DNA of 43,687 bases, from NCBI GenBank assembly GCA_041750975.1, contig JBGSYN010000100.1:1-43687 (forward strand). The letters are read 5' to 3'. Of the stretch, positions 32,771 to 41,310 are shown piece by piece; within the stretch, counting starts at the first letter, position 1; each line of letters starts with the position of its first letter. The translations under genes were made by a program, and so were the position numbers. The stretch is from JBGSYN01 sp041750975 (GTDB taxonomy: Bacteria; Pseudomonadota; Alphaproteobacteria; Geminicoccales; Geminicoccaceae). The notes beneath the pieces are model-generated. The model saw only the letters and a list, made by a program, of their open reading frames with translations, made no database searches and had not been told where the DNA came from.

Positions 32771-33544
32771 TTATCCGGCCACGCTGTCTGCCAGCCGCTC
32801 AGTCTCGATCCCGGTGGCATCGGTATGGGCAGCCAGTTCGAGCCGGGCTACTTCGAGACGTTGGGCATCCGGCCCCCTGAAGACGATGCTGCATCCGGCG
32901 CGTCCGGTCCGAAAGAACGGATAGCTGCCGATCTCCAGATCGGAGAAACGCGCCTGCAGACCAGATAGAGGTTCAGCCAACTCGCCTTCCGGCGTGAAGC
33001 AGACGAGCGTACGGCTATGATAGGTGATACCTCCCTCAAGATGGCCTTTCAAACCCTCCAGCATTGCCTGCATGATTTTGGGTACGCCGGGCAGGACATA
33101 GACATTCTCGATAATGAAACCCGGGGCCACGCTCACGGGATTATCGATCAAAGCAACGCCTGCGGGCATGTCCGCCATCTTCATACGCGCCTCGTTTACC
33201 TTTTCAGGCGGATAATAGGCGAGAAGGCGGCGCTCCGCCTCGCCGTTTCTCTCCATCGGCCGGCCAAAGGCCGTCGCGATGCAAGCGGCGGTGATGTCGT
33301 CATGGGTCGGCCCTATGCCGCCGGTCGTGAACACATAACGATGTTTGCGCCTGCAGGTGTTGACCGCATCGACGATCTCGACCTCGAGGTCAGGCACAAT
33401 ACGGCCCTCCAGCAACTGGATGCCCCAGCCATTCAAGGTCTTGGCAAGAAAAGGCAGATTGGCGTCGACGGTGCGTCCTGAGAGGATCTCGTTGCCGATG
33501 ATGATCAATGCCGCGGTTACCCGCGCTGGCTGATCTTGACCCAT
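32771..33544 (-). CDS. Competence/damage-inducible CinA-type protein, molybdopterin-binding-domain only
   Basis: A 257-residue protein with the MoCF_biosynth (MoaB/MogA-like) fold: LIIIGNEILSGRTVDANLPFL at the N-terminus, FTTGGIGPTHDDIT at about residues 72-85, and the PVSVAPGFIIENVYVLPGVP region, all diagnostic of the CinA N-terminal domain. The C-terminal nicotinamide-nucleotide amidase domain of full CinA is absent, the common form in alphaproteobacteria. Function is probably in pyridine-nucleotide repair (ADP-ribose pyrophosphatase type) or related; not certain. Diverges from radC across a dyad-bearing promoter. Confidence 0.88.
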   Translation of the reverse strand: MGQDQPARVTAALIIIGNEILSGRTVDANLPFLAKTLNGWGIQLLEGRIVPDLEVEIVDAVNTCRRKHRYVFTTGGIGPTHDDITAACIATAFGRPMERNGEAERRLLAYYPPEKVNEARMKMADMPAGVALIDNPVSVAPGFIIENVYVLPGVPKIMQAMLEGLKGHLEGGITYHSRTLVCFTPEGELAEPLSGLQARFSDLEIGSYPFFRTGRAGCSIVFRGPDAQRLEVARLELAAHTDATGIETERLADSVAG

Positions 33545-33675
33545 GGTGGAACTTGCTTCCCTGCTCGGTTGGAACTGCGGCTCGCGTATGATGACGCCTT
33601 TCTATGCCGTTTCGAACACCAAGCGCCAGAGCCAGAGGCACGGGACCGCGGCTGTCCTGCAATGAAGGCTATAGC

Positions 33676-33728
33676 TTGCCATATCAACTAATCGGATATA
33701 ATAATCCACAGAGTTATCCTATTAGTTG
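33676..33728 (+). promoter_or_regulatory. radC promoter overlapped by a long dyad (candidate operator)
   Basis: A TTGCCA (33676-33681) and a consensus TATAAT (33697-33702) lie 15 bases apart, giving a good sigma-70-like promoter with a start near 33709 and a leader of about 25 bases before GTG 33734. Over the -10 and start lies an inverted repeat of 14-base arms, CAACTAATcGGATA (33685-33698) and TATCCtATTAGTTG (33715-33728), with a single mismatch and a 16-base spacer. This A+T-rich dyad is a strong operator candidate; as RNA the left arm would largely be absent, so an RNA hairpin is less likely. Confidence 0.6.
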
Positions 33729-33733
33729 AATAA

Positions 33734-34810
33734 GTGTTCAGATTTCTCAGTCGTTCGAAGCCTGATGCCGTCCATGCTCCATCGGTCCAAACGCTGGCGC
33801 CGCTGACGCAGGTCTATGCGTCGAGAGGCATCATCCTCAGCGATGGCAAGCATCAAGGCCAAGCAGCATTCTTTCTGCAAGGCGCCACCTTCCCGCTCAA
33901 GAGCCTGATCAAGGGTCATGGCGGACGCTGGGAAGGCAATGCACAGCGTTGGCGCCTCGCCTCCCTCGAGGCGGTTGCAGCGATTGCGGCCAATCTCGAA
34001 GAAATCGACGAAGGCGGGAATGAGCCTCGGGATGGCTCGCCAATGGCTTTGAGTGGGCTCGCAGAGGAGGCGCCGAATTTCGAGCGGCATGGGACCAAGC
34101 ATTATCACGGTCACCGGGAACGTCTACGGCAACGTTTCATGGAGGCTGGTGCCGACGCTCTCGCCGACTATGAGCTCTTGGAACTGCTCCTGTTTTTCAG
34201 TGTCTGGCGACGGGACACGAAGCCACTGGCTAAGGCGATGCTCGCCCGTTTCGGCGGGCTGGGCGGCGTTCTTGCGGCCGACCCGCGGCGCTATGAGGAA
34301 CTCGTTCGAGGCGACTTGCCGTCGGATTCGCCCGCTGCAGCGAAACGCGACGAAGACCTCTTCTTCACCCAAGTGCTGTTGAGAACGATACGTTCCATCC
34401 ATGAAAAGGTTCTCAAAGAGGCGGTGATGGAACGTCCGGTAATCAGCTCCTGGACCGCGCTGATCGATTATCTGAATGCGATTCTGGCCCATGAGACGAG
34501 CGAACAATTCCGCATTCTCTTCCTCGATCGCAAAAACATCCTGATCCGCGACGAGATACAAAGCCGTGGTACCGTCGACCACACCCCACTCTATCCTCGT
34601 GAGGTCGTGAAGCGGGCTTTGGAACTTGCGGCCTCGGCCATCATCATGGTCCACAACCATCCGAGTGGCGATACGACGCCATCAGAGCCCGACATTCTCA
34701 TGACGCAACAGGTGGTCGAAGCCCTCAAGCCAGTGGGCATCGCCGTCCACGACCATGTCATTATCGGCAAGAACGGCCACACAAGCTTCAAGAGCCACCG
34801 ATTGATTTAA
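33734..34810 (+). CDS. radC: RadC (JAB/MPN domain) protein with extra N-terminal domain
   Basis: A 358-residue protein; ordinary RadC is about 220-230. The C-terminal part from about residue 118 is RadC: helix-hairpin-helix HRERLRQRF...ADYELLELLLF, then the JAB/MPN metalloprotease-like motif H307-N-H309-P-S-G...S-x-x-D320 with all ligands. The added N-terminus (about residues 43-90: FFLQGATFPLKSLIKGHGGRWEGNAQRWRL) resembles the small domain with a K/G-GxxW-x-W pattern seen fused to phage and plasmid proteins. The biological role of RadC is not established. GTG 33734 is used because TAA lies directly upstream in frame; no clear Shine-Dalgarno is visible. Confidence 0.85.
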   Translation: MFRFLSRSKPDAVHAPSVQTLAPLTQVYASRGIILSDGKHQGQAAFFLQGATFPLKSLIKGHGGRWEGNAQRWRLASLEAVAAIAANLEEIDEGGNEPRDGSPMALSGLAEEAPNFERHGTKHYHGHRERLRQRFMEAGADALADYELLELLLFFSVWRRDTKPLAKAMLARFGGLGGVLAADPRRYEELVRGDLPSDSPAAAKRDEDLFFTQVLLRTIRSIHEKVLKEAVMERPVISSWTALIDYLNAILAHETSEQFRILFLDRKNILIRDEIQSRGTVDHTPLYPREVVKRALELAASAIIMVHNHPSGDTTPSEPDILMTQQVVEALKPVGIAVHDHVIIGKNGHTSFKSHRLI

Positions 34811-35182
34811 AATCTGCCCGGATCGTTTTGTGATCCCACTGGCCGGAGCCCCCTTTCCGGTATTCACTATCTTTGAGCGAACAACCAATTCTTAGAGTAT
34901 CTTTAGAATCGAGAGTATCGTGCTGCACTTGAGTACTCCCGATTAAATCGACGTCTAGACGCTATTCTGGCATATGCTTAGTATTCAATAGTTCCTTGGT
35001 TTTTTTCCGGGATTGGGAGCCAGGAACGGGGCAACTCCGGCTTGGCATTTGTTGCTTCCGGTATTGTCCACGTTAAACGCCTGATGGTTCAATTTTCAAT
35101 GATGGCATTGAGCTGAGAAGATAATGCGAGAGTGAGGCTTGAATACTTTTCTGCGGCGTAAAAATAGGAAAAACTGGTTCTG
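34811..35182. other. 372-base A+T-rich gap before the exopolysaccharide genes
   Basis: No gene is visible. The sequence is richer in A+T than its surroundings. It contains a CGTCTAGACG perfect palindrome (34952-34961), a GGATC/GATCC dyad near 34820, a CCGGA/TCCGG dyad near 34842, and two copies of GAGTATC near 34890-34915. The promoter of the polysaccharide genes should lie here. I found no good terminator after radC. An AGGAAA about 12 bases before ATG 35183 is the likely ribosome site. Confidence 0.4.
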
Positions 35183-36865
35183 ATGGAAGGTGAGATCGAT
35201 TTTCTAAGGTTCGTGCACGCTTTGTGGCGTCGTGCTTGGCTTGTCCTGATGATCGGCGTTATCGGAACCGGCGCGGCCTTGGCTGTAGCGTGGATATTGC
35301 CATCCGTTTATAGCTCTACTGCCCTTATCCTGATCGAGCAGGCGCCCATACCATCCGAGCTTGCTCGATCGACCGTGACCACAGCGGCGGCAGCACGCAT
35401 CGAGCTGATGCGGCAGCAGGCGCTGACAACCGAGAATCTTGCCAAGATCCTCGAGAACACTGGCGTACCGGCGGACCAGCAAAAGCTTGCAAAGGATGAC
35501 CAAATCGACTTGCTGCGCGAGTCGATTACGCTCGAAAGCGTCGACCTCGGCGGATCGCGCGGGCGTGGTTCTCCCGCAGTCTCGGCCTTCACCCTTGCAT
35601 TTGAGGCGGAGGATCCGGGTCGGGCTGCTGCCGTCGCCAACGCTCTAGCGACAATGATCGTCGATGAGAATACGCAGACACGCCTGGTCCGTGCCGCCGA
35701 TACGACGTCGTTTTTTAGGAACGAAGTACGGCGCACACTCGACGACCTGACCACGATTGAGCAGCAAATTGCTGATTTGCGGGATGCAAACAGTGAACAT
35801 TGGCCAGAAACGATTGCCGTTCGTCGCTCTGAACTGACCGGCATCGATGAGCGCCTATCGGAACTCGATCGCCAGTTGCTGGAAGTACAACAACAGCATC
35901 AGGCCGCTAAGCGTGCGCTCGCAAACGGTGAATACTTTCCCCCGACTTTTGATTTTGGTGAGGACGGACCGGCCGAGGATCGCCGACTTTCCGACCTACG
36001 TCGTACGCTGATCGAAAGAAGTGCCGTCCTCAGCAACTCTCATCCCGAAATCAGGTCGCTGCAACGGCAAATTCGTGCCCTGGCCAACGCCGATGCGACC
36101 AATAATGGCACGACGAACATTCGAAACCAACTGGGTAGCCCGGGCAATCCAACAAACCAATCAACAGATTTGGAGCTTCGAATTGAGCAGCTCGAAGGCA
36201 GAATTGCCTTGCTCTCGACGCAACGGGAATCCGTGCTCCTCCGAAAGGAAGCGCTGACCTCATCCATCGCTGCCACCCCGAAGGTGGAGTTGGCTTTCAA
36301 CCGACTGGTCCGGCGCCGCCAGACTGTCCAGGCGCAATACGAGCAGGCAGTGGCGAAACTGGCCGAAGCGGAGTTGGGTGAGAAACTGGAAGTGGATGGT
36401 CAGGCGGAACGCTTCGAGATCGTGCAGCAAGCAGAGGTGCCGACCTTCGCCGATGCTCCGGATCGCAAAGTCATTCTGGCAGGCGGGTTGGTAGGCAGCT
36501 TCGGCGCCGGCTTTGCGCTCGTCATCCTCCTGGAATTTCTTCGCAAGACCATTCGCAATGCCGAGGATCTAAAGCGCCACGTTCACATGACCCCTTTCGG
36601 CGTTATTCCACATGTTGCGACGTCGGCGGAAATACGACGCCGGCGATGGCTTCGGCGGATCGCCGTACTGATTGTGCTGGCGACGCTCTACAGCACCTAT
36701 CGTATGGTGACCGAATACGTCGCACCCTTGGACGAGTTGATCGAAACCGTACGCACCCGAATCAGTCCCGCGACGGAACTCTCAACTGATCTCAACACGG
36801 ACCAGACCGCGACTCCTCCGGCGGATGAGCAGGATTCCGATGAAGCCGAGCCGGACGCGCAATGA
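35183..36865 (+). CDS. Polysaccharide co-polymerase / chain-length determinant (Wzz/GumC type)
   Basis: A 560-residue inner-membrane protein of the PCP-2 type. The first membrane helix is at about residues 17-37 (LVLMIGVIGTGAALAVAW) after the conserved Wzz start ID-x-LRFVHALWRRAW; a large periplasmic coiled-coil region (residues about 160-400, with LDDLTTIEQQIADLRD and RLSELDRQLLEVQQQ) follows; a second helix lies at about 430-450 and a third near 490-505. The tail is acidic (DEQDSDEAEPDAQ) with no kinase domain: the kinase is a separate gene next door. It controls chain length and coupling to export of an exopolysaccharide. Confidence 0.85.
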   Translation: MEGEIDFLRFVHALWRRAWLVLMIGVIGTGAALAVAWILPSVYSSTALILIEQAPIPSELARSTVTTAAAARIELMRQQALTTENLAKILENTGVPADQQKLAKDDQIDLLRESITLESVDLGGSRGRGSPAVSAFTLAFEAEDPGRAAAVANALATMIVDENTQTRLVRAADTTSFFRNEVRRTLDDLTTIEQQIADLRDANSEHWPETIAVRRSELTGIDERLSELDRQLLEVQQQHQAAKRALANGEYFPPTFDFGEDGPAEDRRLSDLRRTLIERSAVLSNSHPEIRSLQRQIRALANADATNNGTTNIRNQLGSPGNPTNQSTDLELRIEQLEGRIALLSTQRESVLLRKEALTSSIAATPKVELAFNRLVRRRQTVQAQYEQAVAKLAEAELGEKLEVDGQAERFEIVQQAEVPTFADAPDRKVILAGGLVGSFGAGFALVILLEFLRKTIRNAEDLKRHVHMTPFGVIPHVATSAEIRRRRWLRRIAVLIVLATLYSTYRMVTEYVAPLDELIETVRTRISPATELSTDLNTDQTATPPADEQDSDEAEPDAQ

Positions 36866-36925
36866 CGCTGAAAATCGGCACCCCGGTCATTGCCGCACTC
36901 CCAATATTTGCAAAGGCATCGCCGA

Positions 36926-37681
36926 ATGACGTCCATTGAAAACAGCGAAGCTTTTGTAATGGATCCGTGGCAGCAAATTCGTGAGATTCGGCCTGACGTC
37001 GATTATCTGCAAAAGCATCGCATTATCGCGCATCAAAAAACACATCAGGCCTTTTTGCGTTTCGATTTATTGCGCACCAAAATATTAGGCGCGATGACCA
37101 AGCAAAAATGGACCCGTATTGGAATTTCGTCAGCAACACCATCCTGTGGTAAGACCTTTGTATCGGTCAATCTTGCCTTTACTTTTGCAAGAGCTGATGA
37201 TTGTAAAGCAATACTTCTCGATTTTGATCTTCAAAATCCCAGCATAGACCAGCAAATCGGTGTTCACTCCGACTGTTCGATCAGACCGTTCCTCTCCGGA
37301 CAAGTTCCACCTGAAGACTATTTAATTAAGTGCGGTAAGAATCTTGCCTTCGGCACTAATAGTGAAGTCATCGATAATGCAACAGAACTGATACAGTCGC
37401 CTCGTACATCTTTGGCCCTGGCAGCTATGACAGAAGCTTTGCGACCGAATGTCATCCTTTTCGATCTGCCGCCAATGCTTGTGGCAGATCATGTGATCGC
37501 CCTTCTGCCGCACGTCGATTGCGTGCTGCTAGTCGCAGCGGGAAACGTGACCAAGGGTGAAGATATCAACAAATGTTTGGATCTTCTGCGAGAAGAAACG
37601 GAGTGTCTTGGCGTGATTCTCAACAAAGGTGAAGATAAGGCCGATCTGGCCTATGGAAAAGTGAAACGATCGTATTCCTAG
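36926..37681 (+). CDS. BY-kinase-like ATPase (CpsD/CapB type)
   Basis: A 251-residue P-loop protein of the bacterial tyrosine kinase family. Walker A ATPSCGKT (residues 70-77), Walker A' ILLDFD (96-101) and Walker B ILFDLPP (177-183) match the family. The C-terminal tail holds only two tyrosines (Tyr243 and Tyr250), so an extended Tyr cluster is lacking. It normally acts with the co-polymerase encoded upstream. ATG 36926 is chosen over 36890 for AAAGG about nine bases before. Base composition is unlike neighbours: I counted 52 of 120 G+C (43%) at 37021-37140, against about 57% in a stretch of the ABC ATPase gene. Confidence 0.83.
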   Translation: MTSIENSEAFVMDPWQQIREIRPDVDYLQKHRIIAHQKTHQAFLRFDLLRTKILGAMTKQKWTRIGISSATPSCGKTFVSVNLAFTFARADDCKAILLDFDLQNPSIDQQIGVHSDCSIRPFLSGQVPPEDYLIKCGKNLAFGTNSEVIDNATELIQSPRTSLALAAMTEALRPNVILFDLPPMLVADHVIALLPHVDCVLLVAAGNVTKGEDINKCLDLLREETECLGVILNKGEDKADLAYGKVKRSYS

Positions 37682-37737
37682 CCAAGATGGGCTTGTGGGG
37701 TATCGTCAAGTAAAATTTCGAGGGGAGTTTTTGAGCT

Positions 37738-38373
37738 GTGATTATTAGAGTTCTCTCATTCGTCTGGATTGTGTCCAGTGTAATTGTGGTGTTGGCCTCG
37801 TCCTTATCTCACGCGCAGAATTCGGATCCCCTTGGTGATATTTATAAGATTCGGGTGGGCGATATGCTTCAGGTGTCGGTTCATGAAGACCCGACCTTCA
37901 ATCGAACCATGCTGGTTCGTCCCGACGGACGGATATCGTTGCCGCTCGTGGGTACGGTCGTTGCAGCCGGCCAGACTCCGGAGGCACTCCAGAGAACCAT
38001 TCAAGAAGGTCTGCGGCCATCCTTTATCGTCGAGCCGACCGTCACGGTCTCCCTCTCGCAGATTGCCCCTGCAGAAGCCCAACTTGATGCCGTGAAAGAG
38101 ATTTCCGAAATCTTCATTATCGGCACCGTCAAGGCGCCCGGACGATACCAGGTCGTGCTGCCGGTATCGGCACTGCAGGCTCTGGCGCTTGCTGGGGGTC
38201 CGGATATCTTTGCGGCCAAGGGTCGAATCCACATCCGACGCCGCAGCGGCGATACGGAAGAGGTTCTGCCTTTCGACTACAACGCGATTGAAAATGGTGA
38301 GCGCGGCGCGAAAGACATCCAGCTTCAGGATGGCGACATTATCGTGGTTCCGGAACGCGGCCTGTTCAACTGA
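37738..38373 (+). CDS. Polysaccharide export protein (Wza/GumB-type, no lipobox)
   Basis: A 211-residue exported protein with a signal peptide ending SHA before QNSDP and no lipobox Cys, unlike Wza. The Poly_export domain is at about residues 33-110 (YKIRVGDMLQVSVHEDPTF, RPDGRISLPLVGTV, PTVTVSLS), followed by an SLBB-like region (FIIGTVKAPGRYQVV, ALQALALAGG) and a closing GDIIVVPE. Expected to form the outer-membrane export channel or its periplasmic part. GTG 37738 is the start; GAGGGGAG lies about ten bases upstream. It overlaps the next gene by one base (TGATG). Confidence 0.9.
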   Translation: MIIRVLSFVWIVSSVIVVLASSLSHAQNSDPLGDIYKIRVGDMLQVSVHEDPTFNRTMLVRPDGRISLPLVGTVVAAGQTPEALQRTIQEGLRPSFIVEPTVTVSLSQIAPAEAQLDAVKEISEIFIIGTVKAPGRYQVVLPVSALQALALAGGPDIFAAKGRIHIRRRSGDTEEVLPFDYNAIENGERGAKDIQLQDGDIIVVPERGLFN

Positions 38374-39644
38374 TGCCGCCCGTGCCTTTTCGGCACCCGA
38401 CGATGATCGTGCCTCGGTTCCCTATCATGGTGGCCTTCATTCCAAGCCGGTGCCTAGTGTTTCTCGCTGCAATGCTTTCGGTCTTCCTCCACACGCCCCT
38501 ACACGCTGCCCAGTGGACGTTTCAGCCCCAGGTTTCGCAGAGCGTCGAGATTGACGACAATATCACGCTGAACGAGGATAGTGACGGCACGACTATTGGC
38601 TCCGTAACCGAACTGGACCTGGATGTCGTCGCCGAAACGCCACAATCGAATTTCCTGATCCGACCCGGAGTTACGATCAATCGCTACGAAGGTTCAAGCG
38701 ATTCGGAAGAATTGAACGGTGCGTTTCCGCGGCTCTCCATCCAGGCGACCCGACGTCGGGGCGACATTGCGGGCAATCTTGAAGCGCAAGGGTCCGTTCA
38801 GCCCACGGGCGAGTCGCAAGTGGAAGATACCGGCGAGACGGATACCGATGCGAAGGAGTTTCGGGGCCAGCTGCAGGTTGAGATCGAGCGTCAGCTCAAT
38901 ATCCGAGAAAGTGTTGCCATCCGCGGCGGAGCCGCAGCGAGACGATTTTCCGGCGGCGGTTCCGATTTCGTGGAGAGCAATAACTACAATCTCGGCGCCG
39001 GTTGGACGAGAGCGGTCAATTCCCGTACCGAAACAGGGATCGATGTCGGGCTTGGCTTGTTCGAAGCGGATGATGACACCAATCGCCGGACTTTTTCTGC
39101 TGGTACCACAGGTCGGCTCACTTATCGCGTCAATTCCCGCCTCGGCATTTCCGGACAGGCAGGACCTGTATTCGTCGCTACCAATGCCGACGAAGTGGCC
39201 GACGATGGCGGCAAGAATAGCAACAACGACTATGCGGTAGGCTTTATCGGCGGCGCCAACGCCGACTACGCATTTGGTCCGAATGTTCTGACGTTAACTG
39301 CATCGCAGTCGCTGACCCCTAGTGCATTCGGCGACCTACGCTACCAGACCAGGGTCGGCCTCGATTACCTTCGAGAGCTCAACGAGCGCTCAGGCGTTCG
39401 CGCTGGGGCCGGCTATACTCGATCCGAGCCGGTGTTCAACGATTCGGAAGAAGAAGAGGACACCCGCAATTTCTTCTCTATTGGCACATCTTACTTTGTC
39501 AGCCTCACGGAAGCATGGTCTGCGGAACTGGGATACACTTTTCGTGCACTCGACCGCGGTGATGGCACGGCAACCTCGAATGGTGTGCTTTTTACGATCA
39601 AGTGGGTTCCGCAATTCACACGGCCCCAGAGTGAATTCCGATAA
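38373..39644 (+). CDS. Outer-membrane beta-barrel protein of the exopolysaccharide module
   Basis: A 423-residue exported protein. A hydrophobic segment CLVFLAAMLSVFLHTPLHAA ends the signal region; three ATG codons (38373, 38403, 38430) could start it, the first overlapping the export-gene stop. The body is a series of amphipathic strands with many Gly/Thr/Asp (FQPQVSQSVEIDDNITL, GLDYLRELNERSGVRAGAGY, VSLTEAWSAELGYTF), and it ends in aromatic-rich FTIKWVPQF, typical of barrels. It resembles outer-membrane beta-barrel proteins found beside polysaccharide export genes. Role as export or secretion pore partner is inferred. Confidence 0.75.
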   Translation: MPPVPFRHPTMIVPRFPIMVAFIPSRCLVFLAAMLSVFLHTPLHAAQWTFQPQVSQSVEIDDNITLNEDSDGTTIGSVTELDLDVVAETPQSNFLIRPGVTINRYEGSSDSEELNGAFPRLSIQATRRRGDIAGNLEAQGSVQPTGESQVEDTGETDTDAKEFRGQLQVEIERQLNIRESVAIRGGAAARRFSGGGSDFVESNNYNLGAGWTRAVNSRTETGIDVGLGLFEADDDTNRRTFSAGTTGRLTYRVNSRLGISGQAGPVFVATNADEVADDGGKNSNNDYAVGFIGGANADYAFGPNVLTLTASQSLTPSAFGDLRYQTRVGLDYLRELNERSGVRAGAGYTRSEPVFNDSEEEEDTRNFFSIGTSYFVSLTEAWSAELGYTFRALDRGDGTATSNGVLFTIKWVPQFTRPQSEFR

Positions 39645-39689
39645 GCACTCATACCCAACGCTTCTCTCCCGCAGGAGGGGTCATGGCGG

Positions 39690-40589
39690 CTAGCTTTTGA
39701 TCTGGGTACCGAAGCCATGCTCGCGGAAAAGTTCGAGCAGGATTGCGTGGGGGGTACGGCCGTCGAGGATGACGGCGGCTTCGACCCCGGCCTCGACCGC
39801 CTTGAGGCAGGTCTCGATCTTGGGAATCATGCCGCCCGATATCGTGCCGTCGGCAATTAACGCATGAGCCTCGGCCGGGGCGATCGTGGCGAGGATTTGT
39901 TCATCCCGCCCGCGCACGCCTGCAACATCCGTCAGCATCAACAGCTTTCGCGCCTTCAGAGCTCCAGCGATGGCCCCCGCAGCGGTATCGGCGTTGATAT
40001 TGTAGGTGTGGCCGTCGACGCCGGCGCCAATCGGCGCAATCACCGGAATAACGTCTGCAGTCGCCAAGACGTCCAAAAGGTGCCGGTCAATGGAAACCGG
40101 CTCGCCGACAAACCCCAAATCCAGGACTTTCTCGATATTGCTCTCGGGGTCCCGTTTGAGCCTCTGCACTTTACGCGCTTGGATCAGCCGGCCGTCCTTG
40201 CCGGAAATACCGACGGCGCGGCCGCCTTCCCCGTGTATGGCACTGACAATCTCCTTATTAATCGCTCCGGCTAGAACCATTTCGACGATTTCCACGGTCG
40301 CGGCGTCGGTCACGCGAAGCCCGTCGACGAACTCTGAGGGAATATTCAGTCGCTCCAGCATCCTCTTAATCTGTGGGCCGCCGCCATGAACGATGACCGG
40401 ATGAATCCCAACCTGCTTAAGTAGAGCGACATCTCTGGCAAAATCGCGCGCAAGGTCGGGCGAGCCCATCGCATGGCCGCCATATTTAATGACCATGATG
40501 GCGCCCTTGAAGCGGCGCAGATAAGGCAGAGCCTCGATGAGTGTCGCCGCAATGGCGTGACTCTGATCTGCGGGCAACCGTCCGTTCAT
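39690..40589 (-). CDS. argB: Acetylglutamate kinase
   Basis: A 299-residue amino-acid kinase that phosphorylates N-acetyl-L-glutamate in arginine biosynthesis. Visible: VIKYGGHAM (phosphate-binding strand), VIVHGGGPQIKRML (the GGGP loop), ISGKDG, and a GGMIPKIETCLKAVEAGV segment, all diagnostic. Arginine sensitivity cannot be read, although the N-terminal extension (about 25 residues) is of the sort seen in arginine-sensitive enzymes. A TTG at 40592 precedes ATG 40589; the ATG is preferred. It follows engB, 49 bases on, as in many alphaproteobacteria. Stop is TAG. Confidence 0.96.
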   Translation of the reverse strand: MNGRLPADQSHAIAATLIEALPYLRRFKGAIMVIKYGGHAMGSPDLARDFARDVALLKQVGIHPVIVHGGGPQIKRMLERLNIPSEFVDGLRVTDAATVEIVEMVLAGAINKEIVSAIHGEGGRAVGISGKDGRLIQARKVQRLKRDPESNIEKVLDLGFVGEPVSIDRHLLDVLATADVIPVIAPIGAGVDGHTYNINADTAAGAIAGALKARKLLMLTDVAGVRGRDEQILATIAPAEAHALIADGTISGGMIPKIETCLKAVEAGVEAAVILDGRTPHAILLELFREHGFGTQIKS

Positions 40590-40638
40590 CAAGCAATCCC
40601 CTGAGTGTTCACTATCCCCAGCGTGACCTGGATCGGTT

Positions 40639-41310
40639 CTATAGAGCCAAATTCGCCAATTCGGCCCGCAGTTCCGGAAGCCCCTGTTGCGTCCGGCTGC
40701 TCGTGGTCATTATTTCGAGCAGAGCCCCGCGGGTCTTGCGTATTGAAGCTTCGATGCTCGCGAGCGTTGGCAACAACGCTGACTTGGCCGGTAGATCGAC
40801 CTTCGTCACTACAATCTGAAATGGCACTGCAGCCGTTCCCAAGAGTTTTATCGTTTCGTCATCGGCTTTCTTGAGACCGTGACGCGCATCGATCAAGAGA
40901 CAAACCCGACGTAAGTTCGGACGCCCTCGCAAATAGGCAAACACCAGCCTTGTCCAGGCCTCGACCTGCTCTTTAGGTGCCTTGGCATAACCGTAACCCG
41001 GAAGATCGACGAGGCAGATCCTGCCGCCAAGATCGAATAGATTGATTTCCTGAGTTCGCCCTGGCGTGTTGGAAACCCGGGCCAACGCCTTGCGGCCCGC
41101 AAGTGCGTTGATAAGGCTCGATTTCCCGACATTGGAGCGTCCGGCAAATGCGATTTCCGGCATCGACCCCTCGGGCAGTCGATCGAGCCGCGTCACGCCC
41201 AACATGAAGGTCGAGGGTTGCGCGAAGAGAATTCTGCCGGCTTCAAGATCTGTTTCGGCATCCACAGCAACACCCTCGTTGGCCGTTAATGCATCGAGAG
41301 CCTCAGCCAA
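40639..41310 (-). CDS. engB: Ribosome-biogenesis GTPase EngB (YsxC/YihA)
   Basis: A 223-residue GTPase needed for large-subunit assembly. G1 GRSNVGKSS, G2 region NTPGRTQEIN, G3 DLPGYGYAK, G4 TKVD and G5 TSSRT are all present in order and match EngB specifically (AFAGRSNVGKSSLIN and YAKAPKEQVE). The N-terminus is about 30 residues longer than E. coli YihA. The start is TTG 41310, overlapping the potassium-transporter gene's stop by eight bases; a later start is possible because no Shine-Dalgarno is clear. Confidence 0.96.
   Translation of the reverse strand: MAEALDALTANEGVAVDAETDLEAGRILFAQPSTFMLGVTRLDRLPEGSMPEIAFAGRSNVGKSSLINALAGRKALARVSNTPGRTQEINLFDLGGRICLVDLPGYGYAKAPKEQVEAWTRLVFAYLRGRPNLRRVCLLIDARHGLKKADDETIKLLGTAAVPFQIVVTKVDLPAKSALLPTLASIEASIRKTRGALLEIMTTSSRTQQGLPELRAELANLAL

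Noticed and set aside
35041..35056. TGGCAT...TTGCT resembling a sigma-54 promoter
   Set aside because: Only 8 bases lie between the GG and GC elements instead of the required 10.
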